A program made the position numbers and the translations under genes. Shown here one piece after another: positions 53,309 to 62,102 of a stretch of 64,000 nt of DNA. The DNA comes from Aestuariibacter sp. GTDB taxonomy: Bacteria; Pseudomonadota; Gammaproteobacteria; Enterobacterales; Alteromonadaceae. The notes below the pieces were generated by a model, which saw only the letters and a list, made by a program, of their open reading frames with translations, did not search any database and was not told the DNA's origin. Where the stretch lies: positions 3,871,950 through 3,935,949 of the forward strand of contig CP051238.1 of the NCBI GenBank assembly GCA_017794925.1, given 5' to 3'. The stretch's first letter is position 1; each line of letters opens with the position of its first letter.

Positions 53309-53952
53309 CTTTCTTCGTTGTTCATCATTTGTTTGAACAGCACGCCCGCTTTAGTGCGGTTGATCACTTCCAGTTTGCGCAATACCGCCGACACATGCTG
53401 TTTAACGGTAGACTCAGAAATATCCAGCTCGTAAGCAATCTGTTTGTTTAGCAAGCCATCCGCCATCATTTTCAGTACTTTGAACTGGTGAGGAGTAAGT
53501 TGGGCTAACTTATCGGCAAAGGCTTTGTCCTGCTGATTTTCAAGTTGAGAGATTGCATCGTTGATATTGCCGGGTAACCACTGCTCACCATCCAGCACTT
53601 TATTTACCGCATCGGCGATTTGCGGCAATGGTGTAGACTTCGGAATATAGCCACTGGCCCCTAAATCGATTGCACGACGAATGAGCGTTGGATCCTCTTC
53701 GGCCGAAACAATGACCACCAGCACGCTGGGGAATTGCGTACGTAGTTCAGTCAGTCCGGTCAGCCCTTCGTTGCCTGGCATGTTTAAGTCCAAAAATACC
53801 AGTTCAATTTCATCGTGTTCTTCTATCGCCTCATAGGCTTCAGAAAAGCTCGCCACTTCCAGAATACTGTCGCCTACGATATCCACCAGCGCCTGACGCA
53901 TAGCAGCGCGAAATAAGGGATGGTCGTCAGCAATTAAAATAGTGGTATCCAC
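53302..53952 (-). CDS. NarL/FixJ-type response regulator (CrbR/ErbR-like)
   Basis: A 216-aa two-domain regulator. The receiver has IADDHPLFRAA at the N-terminus, phospho-Asp D55 (LVFLDLNMPG), and the Ser/Lys switch residues (VSAEED, GYIPKS). The LuxR-type HTH (about residues 150-212) reads LTPHQFKVLKMMADGLLNKQIAYELDISESTVKQHVSAVLRKL. It is close to regulators paired with SSS-domain kinases in Vibrio, Pseudomonas and Shewanella. The likely partner lies 2.2 kb away, beyond ligAB and the AraC gene. Confidence 0.9.
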   Translation of the reverse strand: MDTTILIADDHPLFRAAMRQALVDIVGDSILEVASFSEAYEAIEEHDEIELVFLDLNMPGNEGLTGLTELRTQFPSVLVVIVSAEEDPTLIRRAIDLGASGYIPKSTPLPQIADAVNKVLDGEQWLPGNINDAISQLENQQDKAFADKLAQLTPHQFKVLKMMADGLLNKQIAYELDISESTVKQHVSAVLRKLEVINRTKAGVLFKQMMNNEESH

Positions 53953-54054
53953 AGAGTGTCTCTTTTTATTTATCTTTAAGCAGTTTACAGGAAAATGAGC
54001 AGAAATTAATAACCCGACTCACCACCCAAGCACATGCGCTTCACAAACAACAAA

Positions 54055-54079
54055 GCCAGCCAGGGGAAACCCCTTGGCT
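54055..54079 (-). terminator. Terminator of the TonB-dependent receptor gene
   Basis: On the minus strand AGCCAA-GGGG-TTT-CCCC-TGGCT forms a hairpin with one bulge. A loose T-rich tail (TTTGTTGTTTG) follows. It lies 31-55 nt beyond the receptor stop. Confidence 0.65.
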
Positions 54080-54109
54080 GACTCCTTATCTGTCGTTAGT
54101 ACGTGTAGA

Positions 54110-56416
54110 TTAGAAACGATAACCTACCGTCAACTGCACTGTCATTGGGTCACCATAGTATCCAATCAGAGTGGTATCGCCACCTAACCCCGGACCATAG
54201 CTGCCATCTTCGTTACGGGTGACAAAGTCATATCCACCTACCAGATATTCTTCGTCGGTCAGGTTTTTAGCGTGAATACCGCCGTACCAGTTACCTTCAA
54301 CACTTTCCCAGTTCACGCTCAGATTAACCATTCCGTAAGCGTCCTGCTGAATCAGATCGCTGGTTTCAAACAGCAGATAGTCATCTCGGTAGTAGTAGTT
54401 AGCGTTAAAGGTAAACAAACCCATGTCAGTATCAAGATGATACGTGGCTGCCATATTCAATGTGTTTTCTGGTGTGCTCGCCAGACCAATCAGCGGCGGT
54501 ACCGCATCGTTTTTCTTAATTTCGAAATCAATGAAACCGTAGGCCGCGGTTAATGTCAGATTGTCAGTTGCCACATAGGTTAGTTCAACTTCCAAACCTT
54601 TTGCTGCGGTTTCAGCGGCATTACGTAAACGCTGCTCTAACGCAGTTGGGTCATCGCTGCCGCCTTCAATACCAATGTACTGACGATCCTTGTGATCATA
54701 AGAGAACACGGTAACGTTTGCTCGGAAGCTTTCAGTCACATCGCTTTTCACACCTAACTCGTAAGAATCAACGACTTCTGGGTTTACACCTGGCTCGTTG
54801 ACTGTCGCACGCGGGTTGAACGTTCCCGACTTAAAGCCCTGAGAGTAGCTGGCAAATACCATAGTGTCATCAGACACGGTGTATTCCAGACCAAGCCGTG
54901 GCGTAAAGCGAGACCAGCTTTGAACTGCCGGTGCATCAAGCGTACCATCACCATCGCCGTCGGCACCCAGTACTTGTGGCGTTAACTGGCCGTCCGGACG
55001 AACATAGCCCGGGATCCAGCCAGAATAAGGATACACATTGTCGAAGATCAGGCCATTGAATACGGTAGCCTGTTTTTCTTCGTCGGTATAACGTGCACCA
55101 ACTGACACTGAAAAGTCGTTGGTAATGTCATAATTTAACTGACCATATACCGCCCAGCTTTCACTGTTGTTACAGCCCGATACTTCTCGGGTCAGGCCAG
55201 GCACTCCAAACGCGGCGCGACCAAGGAAACCAAGCACCGCGTCAAAGTTACCGCATGACTCACCATCATAAAGATAAACGCCACTCACGAAGGTATAGCT
55301 GTCGCCAACCAGGTTGGCCTGGATTTCATGGGTGTCGTTGGAGTCATCATATTCAGCTGGTACATCAAAAATATCCAGCGGCGTATTATCGAAGTCGATA
55401 TTCGTTGGAGAGTAGCTTTCGCGATGTGAGCCCACGTATTTCAATTCGAAATCGTCGGTAACATCGTAGCGTAACAACCAACTGTAGCCTTCCAGTTCAA
55501 CTTTATTCCAGGTAGGTAAACTGGTGTACGAATCAAATTTGGATTTTGGTACCGGGGCATCTGTCAGAATACTGGGTAGCAAGCGGTAACCGCCTTTTGC
55601 ATTCGAGGTATCTTCTGTTTTATCCCAGCCTAAACGGAAAAACAACTCGTCAGTAATATGTGCTTCGAGGGTCAGGCGTGCTGCCCACAGGTCTTTGTTG
55701 TAGTTTTCCTTGTCCTGTCCTTCCAGCGCACTTTCCAGGTATTCCCCATAGCCATCGCGATTCAGGTTGGCATAACCAAATCCCAAGTACACTTTGTCAT
55801 CCACTAATGGATACTGCCCTGTCACTTTTACGTCTGCCCGGGCGTAGTTACCCACCGTCCCTTCAATGTTGAAGGTTGGGTCACCGGTCATGTCTTTAGT
55901 CACATACTTAACTGCACCACCAATGGTGTTCTTGCCGTACAGCGTACCTTGGGGGCCACGTAGTACTTCGATACGCTGAACATCCAGTAGGTCAAGCACC
56001 GCGCCTTGCGGACGAGCAATGTAGACATCATCTACATAAATACCTACACCCGGTTCATAACCCCACAGTGGATCCTGCTGACCCAGACCACGAATAAACG
56101 CAGTCAGTGTTGAGTTAGTACCACGGCTGGTTTGCAGTGTGGTGTTCGGCGAGAATTGTTGCACTTCTGTTAAAACGCTAATGCCTTTTGATTCCAGTTC
56201 AACAGCGCCAATAGAGGTAATGGCTACAGGTACTTCCTGCAGGCTTTCCACCGTTTTACGCGCAGTAACTTCAATTTTTTCCAGCTTGCCCTTGCTCGCA
56301 TCAACATTATCCGCATCTTGTGCCAGCGCAGTGGTACTGCCCAGGCAAGCAAGTGTTACGGCAGTGGCACATAGCGTGCGGGTGAACCCGTTGGTGTGTA
56401 CAGTTGTGTGTTTCAT
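54110..56416 (-). CDS. TonB-dependent outer-membrane receptor
   Basis: A 768-aa receptor. It has a long signal peptide (cleavage near TALAQ-D). The TonB box is likely KIEVTAR (about residues 47-53), the plug domain has VPVAITSIGAVEL, GLGQQDP and RIEVLRGPQGTLYGKNTIGGAV, and the 22-strand barrel ends in an aromatic residue (VGYRF). It imports an unknown ligand with energy from TonB. It is divergent from the permease-hydrolase-depolymerase-dehydrogenase operon by 192 bp, so a polyhydroxybutyrate oligomer is a plausible ligand; an aromatic or siderophore ligand is also possible. Confidence 0.9.
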   Translation of the reverse strand: MKHTTVHTNGFTRTLCATAVTLACLGSTTALAQDADNVDASKGKLEKIEVTARKTVESLQEVPVAITSIGAVELESKGISVLTEVQQFSPNTTLQTSRGTNSTLTAFIRGLGQQDPLWGYEPGVGIYVDDVYIARPQGAVLDLLDVQRIEVLRGPQGTLYGKNTIGGAVKYVTKDMTGDPTFNIEGTVGNYARADVKVTGQYPLVDDKVYLGFGYANLNRDGYGEYLESALEGQDKENYNKDLWAARLTLEAHITDELFFRLGWDKTEDTSNAKGGYRLLPSILTDAPVPKSKFDSYTSLPTWNKVELEGYSWLLRYDVTDDFELKYVGSHRESYSPTNIDFDNTPLDIFDVPAEYDDSNDTHEIQANLVGDSYTFVSGVYLYDGESCGNFDAVLGFLGRAAFGVPGLTREVSGCNNSESWAVYGQLNYDITNDFSVSVGARYTDEEKQATVFNGLIFDNVYPYSGWIPGYVRPDGQLTPQVLGADGDGDGTLDAPAVQSWSRFTPRLGLEYTVSDDTMVFASYSQGFKSGTFNPRATVNEPGVNPEVVDSYELGVKSDVTESFRANVTVFSYDHKDRQYIGIEGGSDDPTALEQRLRNAAETAAKGLEVELTYVATDNLTLTAAYGFIDFEIKKNDAVPPLIGLASTPENTLNMAATYHLDTDMGLFTFNANYYYRDDYLLFETSDLIQQDAYGMVNLSVNWESVEGNWYGGIHAKNLTDEEYLVGGYDFVTRNEDGSYGPGLGGDTTLIGYYGDPMTVQLTVGYRF

Positions 56417-56507
56417 ATGGTGTCCCTTTTCTTGTGTAATTCAGTGTTCATGTCGTCTGAAGGGTGCGGTCGTTAATTACTGTAGAGAGTTTTAACATTT
56501 TCGTAAC

Positions 56508-56523
56508 TAGTACCATCGTACTA
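56508..56523. promoter_or_regulatory. Palindromic operator candidate TAGTAC-N4-GTACTA
   Basis: Two perfect 6-bp arms flank CATC in the gap between the receptor and permease genes, 92 bp before the receptor start and 86 bp before the permease start. A NarL/FixJ-type protein, such as the regulator 2.6 kb away, commonly binds such spaced TAC/GTA palindromes. It may serve both directions. The proposed link is inference. Confidence 0.6.
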
Positions 56524-56608
56524 TGGGCAGATGAGCATATTCAGGCCACACTTTGCCTACTTTCTGAAGATCTGCGGTCACAGTATCTAATTAAAGGAAA
56601 GTAACAAT

Positions 56609-57904
56609 ATGTTGAGTTTACTAGGACTGGTCGGCGGACTGGGGCTATTAATAGTGCTGACAATACGGGGGATGAACCTGTTTATTGCCGCACCGTTATG
56701 TGCCCTGATTGTTGCGTTGACAAGCGGTTTACCGGTATTCACCGGTGACGCCAATTTTGTGGCCACCTACATGAGCGGGTTTGCAAATTTTATTGCAGCC
56801 TGGTTCTTCATGTTTCTGTTGGGCGCCATCTTCGGCAAATTTATGGAAGACACGGGCGCCGCTGACGCCGTAGCGCGCTGGATTGTGGGAAAACTAGGCT
56901 TCAAGCATGCCGTTGTAGCGGTTGTTCTGGCTTGTGCCATTCTGACCTACGGCGGTGTCAGCTTGTTTGTTGTCGCCTTCTCAGTTTACCCCATGGCGCT
57001 GAGCCTGTTTAAAGACGCTAACCTGCCCCGCCGTTTCATTCCGGCCACTATGGCCTTTGGCTCGGTGACCTTTACCATGACCTCGGCAGGCTCACCTGAG
57101 ATACAAAACTGGATCCCAATTAAATACCTGGGCACGTCTCCGTTTGCAGCGTGGGAAGTCAGCCTGGTCGTGGCCATATTTATGGCATCCTTTGGCTACT
57201 GGTGGCTAAAACGTATGATTGGCAAAGCGGTTGCCAACGGCGAGGTATTTGAGGCGCGAGAGGCAGATCCTCAGGTGCCCATGCGCGACTTGCCTCATCC
57301 ATTAACCGGCGTCATCCCGTTAATCGTGGTATTAGTGCTTAGCTTTATGTTGCACGATACGCTGGCTCAACTGGCGTTGATTGTGGCGTTAGGCGGCGGT
57401 GTTTTGACATTGATGATTATTAACTTCCAGTATTTCCATGATCTGTCTAAAGCCATTAATACCGGCACGACCGGCGCATTAGTGGCAATAGGAAATACCG
57501 CCGCGGTAGTCGGGTTTGGTGCTATTGCTAAATCGACGTCAGCTTTTCAGTCAACGGTTGAAGTGATGACCCATATTCCGGGTAATGAGCTCATTGGCGC
57601 CGCCATAGCGGTGAGTGTGATTGCAGGTTTAACCGGTTCAGCATCTGGCGGACAAGCTATCGTTCTGCCACTCATTGGTCAGCATTATATAGACCGTGGC
57701 GTAGAGCCAGAGCAGCTACACCGAATTGTGTCTATTTCATCGGGTGCGCTGGACTCTTTACCCCATAATGGTTACGTTGTAACCACTATTCGCGCAATCT
57801 GTCACGAGACCCACAAAGCCGCCTATGGCTCTGTTGCTGCGCTAACGGTCGTTGTACCGCTAATGGGTCTGGCAATGGCTATCGCGCTGTTCAGTATTTT
57901 TTAG
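56609..57904 (+). CDS. GntP-family permease (probable 3-hydroxybutyrate transporter)
   Basis: A 431-aa inner-membrane symporter with about 12 helices, matching the gluconate permease (GntP) family: GAIFGKFMEDTGAADAVARWIV, TYGGVSLFVVAFSVYPMA, TMTSAGSPEIQNWIP, GLTGSASGGQAIVLPLIG and SSGALDSLPHNGYVVT. In several proteobacteria a GntP member is next to a 3-hydroxybutyrate dehydrogenase gene and is thought to import 3-hydroxybutyrate; here such a dehydrogenase gene ends the same operon. ATG 56609 has AAAGGAAAG upstream. It is the first gene, 9 nt from the next. Confidence 0.88.
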   Translation: MLSLLGLVGGLGLLIVLTIRGMNLFIAAPLCALIVALTSGLPVFTGDANFVATYMSGFANFIAAWFFMFLLGAIFGKFMEDTGAADAVARWIVGKLGFKHAVVAVVLACAILTYGGVSLFVVAFSVYPMALSLFKDANLPRRFIPATMAFGSVTFTMTSAGSPEIQNWIPIKYLGTSPFAAWEVSLVVAIFMASFGYWWLKRMIGKAVANGEVFEAREADPQVPMRDLPHPLTGVIPLIVVLVLSFMLHDTLAQLALIVALGGGVLTLMIINFQYFHDLSKAINTGTTGALVAIGNTAAVVGFGAIAKSTSAFQSTVEVMTHIPGNELIGAAIAVSVIAGLTGSASGGQAIVLPLIGQHYIDRGVEPEQLHRIVSISSGALDSLPHNGYVVTTIRAICHETHKAAYGSVAALTVVVPLMGLAMAIALFSIF

Positions 57905-57913
57905 GAGTAGTTC

Positions 57914-59104
57914 ATGGCAAGGACTCTTGCACTTTGTTTTGCCGTTTTGCTAAGCGCGTGCAGTGTTGCCGCGCCAATACAATCAGAACCGCTGCTAACC
58001 ACAAAACAGCGGTTCACTATGCCTGCGTATAAAACAGTTGGTGGACGCACGATTAAGCAATTACAGGTGGGATGGGAAAGCTATGGCAAACTGAATGCCG
58101 CGAAGGATAATGCTATTTTAATTACCCATTATTTTTCAGCGACGTCCCATGCCGCAGGTAAATATCACCCTGACGATGCCGCTCCCGGTTACTGGGATGC
58201 GATTATCGGCCCGGGCAAAGCCATCGATACCAATCGCTATTTCGTGATCAGTGTAGATAGCCTGGCAAACCTGAATGTACACGACAAAAATGTCATTACA
58301 ACCGGCCCGGCGACCATTAACCCGGATACCGGAAAACCGTATGGTTTACGCTTTCCCGTCGTGACCATTAAAGACTTTGTGAATGTACAGAAAGCTGTTT
58401 TAGAAAGTCTGGGTATTAACAAATTACATGCGGTGATTGGTCCGTCTATGGGTTCAATGCAAGCCATTGAATGGGCGGCAAGTTATCCGGACTGGGTCCC
58501 GCGTATGATTTCCGTGATCGGTACCGGTGACAGTGATGCCTGGACAACAGCCGCACTGGAACAATGGGCCATTCCTATTCGTCTGGACAAAAACTGGGCA
58601 GAGGGAAACTACTACGATGGTGAAGCACCCGTTGATGGGCTGGCCGCTTCGCTAATGCTGATCACGCAACAAGCGTTAACCCCCGCCTTCTTTAATCAAC
58701 AAGGCAGTAAGGTTGATTACCATCCGCTTGAAACCGGCCCGTTAAACAGCATTACTCAGCAACACTCCATTGTAAAATGGCTGGATAGCCGGGCACGCAG
58801 TCGCGCCGCCAAGATGGACGCAAACCACTTGTTATACCTGGTTAGAGCCTGTCAGCTGTTCATGGCAGGATACGGCGATAACCTGAAACAAAGCCTGGCA
58901 GCAGTAGAAGCAAAAAGCCTCTTTTTACCCGCCAGCACCGATTTACTTTTAATGCCTTACATGGCAGAAAAAGCACATAAACAGTTATTGGAAAATGGTA
59001 AGGACAGTCGTTACAGTGAGCTTTCCGGCCAGCTAGGTCATTTGGAAGGTGTGCTACGCATTGCCGAGCAAGCCGATACCATTCAGGCGTTTCTTCAGTA
59101 TTAG
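57914..59104 (+). CDS. MetX-like alpha/beta-hydrolase lipoprotein
   Basis: A 396-aa alpha/beta-hydrolase resembling homoserine O-acetyltransferase (MetX), but with a lipoprotein signal (lipobox LSAC, C16), so it sits in the periplasm or outer membrane. The nucleophile elbow is GPSMGSMQAIEW (S178). The catalytic Asp is probably in STDLLLMPYMAEKAH, and the His in GQLGHLEGV. A cytosolic amino-acid acetyltransferase role is unlikely for a lipoprotein. Its position between a permease gene and a PHB depolymerase gene suggests a hydroxyester hydrolase, for example of 3-hydroxybutyrate oligomers. It overlaps neither neighbour (9 nt gaps). Confidence 0.82.
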   Translation: MARTLALCFAVLLSACSVAAPIQSEPLLTTKQRFTMPAYKTVGGRTIKQLQVGWESYGKLNAAKDNAILITHYFSATSHAAGKYHPDDAAPGYWDAIIGPGKAIDTNRYFVISVDSLANLNVHDKNVITTGPATINPDTGKPYGLRFPVVTIKDFVNVQKAVLESLGINKLHAVIGPSMGSMQAIEWAASYPDWVPRMISVIGTGDSDAWTTAALEQWAIPIRLDKNWAEGNYYDGEAPVDGLAASLMLITQQALTPAFFNQQGSKVDYHPLETGPLNSITQQHSIVKWLDSRARSRAAKMDANHLLYLVRACQLFMAGYGDNLKQSLAAVEAKSLFLPASTDLLLMPYMAEKAHKQLLENGKDSRYSELSGQLGHLEGVLRIAEQADTIQAFLQY

Positions 59105-59113
59105 GACCGTGAC

Positions 59114-60115
59114 ATGAAAAAATTAACCTACGTATTGCTTGGTGCAGCATTAACTACATCAACTGCCACCGTATTAGCCCAGGACACACTGCCTGCACTA
59201 AATCTGGATACCGCGCACCTGACCGTATCAGGTTTATCTTCTGGTGGTTACATGGCTACGCAATACCACATTGCCAACAGCGATAAAGTGATTGGCGCAG
59301 CCATGCTGGCATCCGGCCCGTACTATTGTGCTCAAAATGATATTAGCATTGCGCTCGGTCAGTGTGTGAATAAAGTAGACTCTCCGATCGATGTAAAGGC
59401 GCTCGGCACCCAGGCAAAAGCATGGGCGGAATCCGGCGCTATAGCACCTCTAAGCGGATTGAAAAACAGTAACGTTTGGCTGTTACACGGCACTGCAGAC
59501 ACCCGTGTAAACAGTAAAGTAAGCAATGCACTGTATGCTCAGTACCAACAATGGGTACCGGAAACTCAGCTTACTTACGTCAATGATCAACCCTTTGCCC
59601 ATGTGTTCCCAACACAACAACAAGGCGGGAGTTGCACGGAGTCAAACTCGCCTTACATTGGTAACTGCGAATACGATGCCGCCGGCGAGCTATTGAGTGC
59701 GTTACTCGGCGATCTGACTGTACCGGATGAGATACTCACCGGAACCGTAGTGACGCTTGATCAACAAGCCATCGCTGGCGACAATGCAAGTACGCTTGGT
59801 GATGAAGCCTATGTCTATGTTCCTGCGGATTGCGCAGCCGGTGAAGCTTGTCGTATTCACGTTAGTTTCCATGGCTGTAATCAGTATGCGGATGCCGTCA
59901 AGATGGCATACGTTGAGCAAACCGGATTGAATCGCTGGGCCGACGATAATCAAATTGTTGTACTGTACCCTCAAACGAAAAAATCGCTCATGATGCCCAT
60001 GAACCCTCAGGGGTGCTGGGACTGGTGGGGTTACACGGGTGACCAGTACGCCACCAAAAACGGACCGCAGCTAAAAGCGGTTGATGCATTAATTTCTCAT
60101 CTTGCCAAACACTAA
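59114..60115 (+). CDS. Secreted PHB depolymerase-type esterase
   Basis: A 333-aa exported esterase with a signal peptide (cleavage after VLAQ). The lipase box is G40-L-S42-S-G44; D119 (HGTADTR) and H153 (FAHVFP) complete a triad. The spacing is nearly that of the circularly permuted fungal PHB depolymerase, where the Ser box lies at the N-terminus (S39, D121, H155 as I recall them). The C-terminal part has VSFHGCNQYADAVKMAYVEQTGLNRWADDNQIVVLYPQT, also typical of such enzymes. No starch-type or other substrate-binding domain is seen. It is co-transcribed with a 3-hydroxybutyrate dehydrogenase gene (9 nt). Confidence 0.86.
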   Translation: MKKLTYVLLGAALTTSTATVLAQDTLPALNLDTAHLTVSGLSSGGYMATQYHIANSDKVIGAAMLASGPYYCAQNDISIALGQCVNKVDSPIDVKALGTQAKAWAESGAIAPLSGLKNSNVWLLHGTADTRVNSKVSNALYAQYQQWVPETQLTYVNDQPFAHVFPTQQQGGSCTESNSPYIGNCEYDAAGELLSALLGDLTVPDEILTGTVVTLDQQAIAGDNASTLGDEAYVYVPADCAAGEACRIHVSFHGCNQYADAVKMAYVEQTGLNRWADDNQIVVLYPQTKKSLMMPMNPQGCWDWWGYTGDQYATKNGPQLKAVDALISHLAKH

Positions 60116-60124
60116 GGATTTTTC

Positions 60125-60892
60125 ATGTCTTCATATAATGTATTCATTACCGGTGGTGCCAGTGGGATCGGTTTTGGTATTGCAGAGCGTCTTGCTTCCA
60201 AGGGCCACCATATTCTTATTGCCGATATTAATTTAGATGCTGCGACTGCGGCGGCAGATAAACTCACAGCCGCAGGTGGCAGCGCTCAACCGGTAGAAAT
60301 TGACGTCACTGATGCAGCCGGTGTAGCCGCACTGCCAGAAAAACTAAAAGACACGCCGGTAGATATTCTGGTGAATAATGCGGGCATTCAGCATGTGTCT
60401 AAAATAGAAGATTTTCCGCCAGAGAAATGGCAATTGCTGATCAACATAATGCTGGTAGCCCCTGCCTTGCTCACTCAGGCTTTTCTGCCGCATATGCGCA
60501 GCAACAATTTTGGTCGCATCATTAATATTGGCTCTATTCACTCAGTGGTTGCCTCACCTTTTAAATCAGCCTATGTGGCGGCAAAACACGGCTTATTAGG
60601 TTTTTCCAAAACCATCGCGCTGGAAACCGGCGACTGCGATGTTACTATCAATACCGTGTGCCCGGCTTATGTCAAAACCCCATTAGTGGAAAAGCAAATA
60701 GCATCCCAGGCCAAGGAAAATGGCATTACTGAAGAGGACGTGGTCAACAAAATCATGCTCGAACCTATGCCTAAAAAAGCCTTTATCAGCCTGGAAGAAC
60801 TTGGCGATACGGCCGACTTCCTGATCAGTAGTGCAGCCCGTAATATCACCGGTCAAACTCTCATCCTGGATGGCGGCTGGACCGCGCGTTAA
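60125..60892 (+). CDS. bdhA: 3-hydroxybutyrate dehydrogenase
   Basis: A short-chain dehydrogenase, 255 aa, oxidising D-3-hydroxybutyrate to acetoacetate with NAD+. The cofactor motif is TGGASGIG (residues 9-16), NNAG is seen, the catalytic Ser is in IGSIHSVVASP, and the YxxxK motif is YVAAK. The segment MLEPMPKKAFISLEELG and the C-terminal TGQTLILDGGWTAR are hallmarks of bacterial HBDH. It is the last gene of the operon. Confidence 0.93.
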   Translation: MSSYNVFITGGASGIGFGIAERLASKGHHILIADINLDAATAAADKLTAAGGSAQPVEIDVTDAAGVAALPEKLKDTPVDILVNNAGIQHVSKIEDFPPEKWQLLINIMLVAPALLTQAFLPHMRSNNFGRIINIGSIHSVVASPFKSAYVAAKHGLLGFSKTIALETGDCDVTINTVCPAYVKTPLVEKQIASQAKENGITEEDVVNKIMLEPMPKKAFISLEELGDTADFLISSAARNITGQTLILDGGWTAR

Positions 60893-61000
60893 CTTTCCCA
60901 CCGATATTTTGCCGGTGTATAGCAGATAGCATGTGCACCGGCTTTATTTTGCTTCACAGGTTATGTTAATGTCGCCCCAGTAAATGGGGAAATATTACAC

Positions 61001-61876
61001 ATGCCTTATAAAACCGTTGGACTTATCGGTAAAGCGGCCCACAAAGGGGCGCACGCCAGCTTAAACGCACTGGCCGACTATTTACGCGCTAAACAATGCA
61101 CTATTTTGGTAGAAGAAACCGTAGCCGCAGAAATGGACTGCGACGACTTTACCGTTTGTGACCTTGTGACAATAGGAAAGCAAGCTGACCTCGCGGTTGT
61201 GGTTGGCGGTGATGGAAACATGTTGGGTGCAGCCAGGGTCCTGTCTCGCTTTAATATCCATGTGGTTGGCGTAAACCGGGGTAACCTTGGGTTTCTTACT
61301 GATATTCACCCTGACGAAGTCGTTCAGCAAATGGATCTTATCTACAATGGTGAAACCATTGTAGAGCAGCGCTTCCTACTGGAAGTGGAAGTCTATCGCC
61401 ATGAACTACTGAAAAGTAATAACTCTGCAGTAAACGAAGTGGTACTTCACCACGGTAAAGTGGCACATATGATGGAATTCGAAGTGTTTATTGACGACCA
61501 CTTTGTTTTCAGTCAGCGCTCTGACGGGCTCATTGTGGCCACGCCTACAGGCTCCACTGCGTATTCGTTGTCAGGTGGTGGTCCCATTCTTATGCCACAC
61601 CTTGACGCACTGACACTGGTACCTATGTTTCCTCACACGCTGAGTAGCCGCCCTATTGTGGTAGATGCCAACAGCACCGTTTCCATGCGGGTATCCAAAG
61701 TGAACTCCGACAGTTTGCAGGTAAGTTGCGATAGCCACATTGTTTTGCCCGTATTGCCTGGAGATGAAATTCGCGTTCGCAAAGGTAATAACCGTTTGTC
61801 GATGGTCCACCCAAAAGACTACAACTATTTCAACGTATTACGTAAAAAACTGGGTTGGGGAAGCAAGCTGTACTAG
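61001..61876 (+). CDS. nadK: NAD kinase
   Basis: It phosphorylates NAD+ to NADP+. 291 aa; the GGDG motif is in VVVGGDGNMLGAAR, the second conserved segment is NRGNLGFLTD, and the NE/D motif is in NEVVLHHG; ATPTGSTAYSLSGGGPI closes the site. The start is ATG at 61001. In most gammaproteobacteria this gene lies divergently next to grpE; here 13 kb of other genes lie between. Confidence 0.96.
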   Translation: MPYKTVGLIGKAAHKGAHASLNALADYLRAKQCTILVEETVAAEMDCDDFTVCDLVTIGKQADLAVVVGGDGNMLGAARVLSRFNIHVVGVNRGNLGFLTDIHPDEVVQQMDLIYNGETIVEQRFLLEVEVYRHELLKSNNSAVNEVVLHHGKVAHMMEFEVFIDDHFVFSQRSDGLIVATPTGSTAYSLSGGGPILMPHLDALTLVPMFPHTLSSRPIVVDANSTVSMRVSKVNSDSLQVSCDSHIVLPVLPGDEIRVRKGNNRLSMVHPKDYNYFNVLRKKLGWGSKLY

Positions 61877-61938
61877 GGGCTGCTGATCTTCGCTGTATCA
61901 TTTTTGTTCTATATAGAAGCGTTTTAATCGCGAAACAG

Positions 61939-62064
61939 GCCTGCAGGCATAGTCATTCTACGTCAAAGGACTGTGACAAAAAGTAAAACGCTTATATGAC
62001 GAACCCGAAGGGCAGCGTTGAGTATACCGATTAAAAAATAACCTTGCATCTGAGTGTCGGGTTC
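61939..62064. other. Structured intergenic region after nadK
   Basis: The 226-bp gap before the MerR-type gene holds a 10-bp palindrome GCCTGCAGGC (61939-61948) and a long-range inverted repeat GAACCCGA (62001-62008) / TCGGGTTC (62057-62064). A small RNA or leader structure is possible. No gene is supported. Confidence 0.4.
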
Positions 62065-62102
62065 TTAATACTGGTAACATTATCAGTATCTTGGCGATAT
62101 AA

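Noticed and set aside
57914..59104. metX for methionine biosynthesis
   Set aside because: The lipoprotein signal and the PHB-type operon argue against a cytosolic homoserine acetyltransferase.
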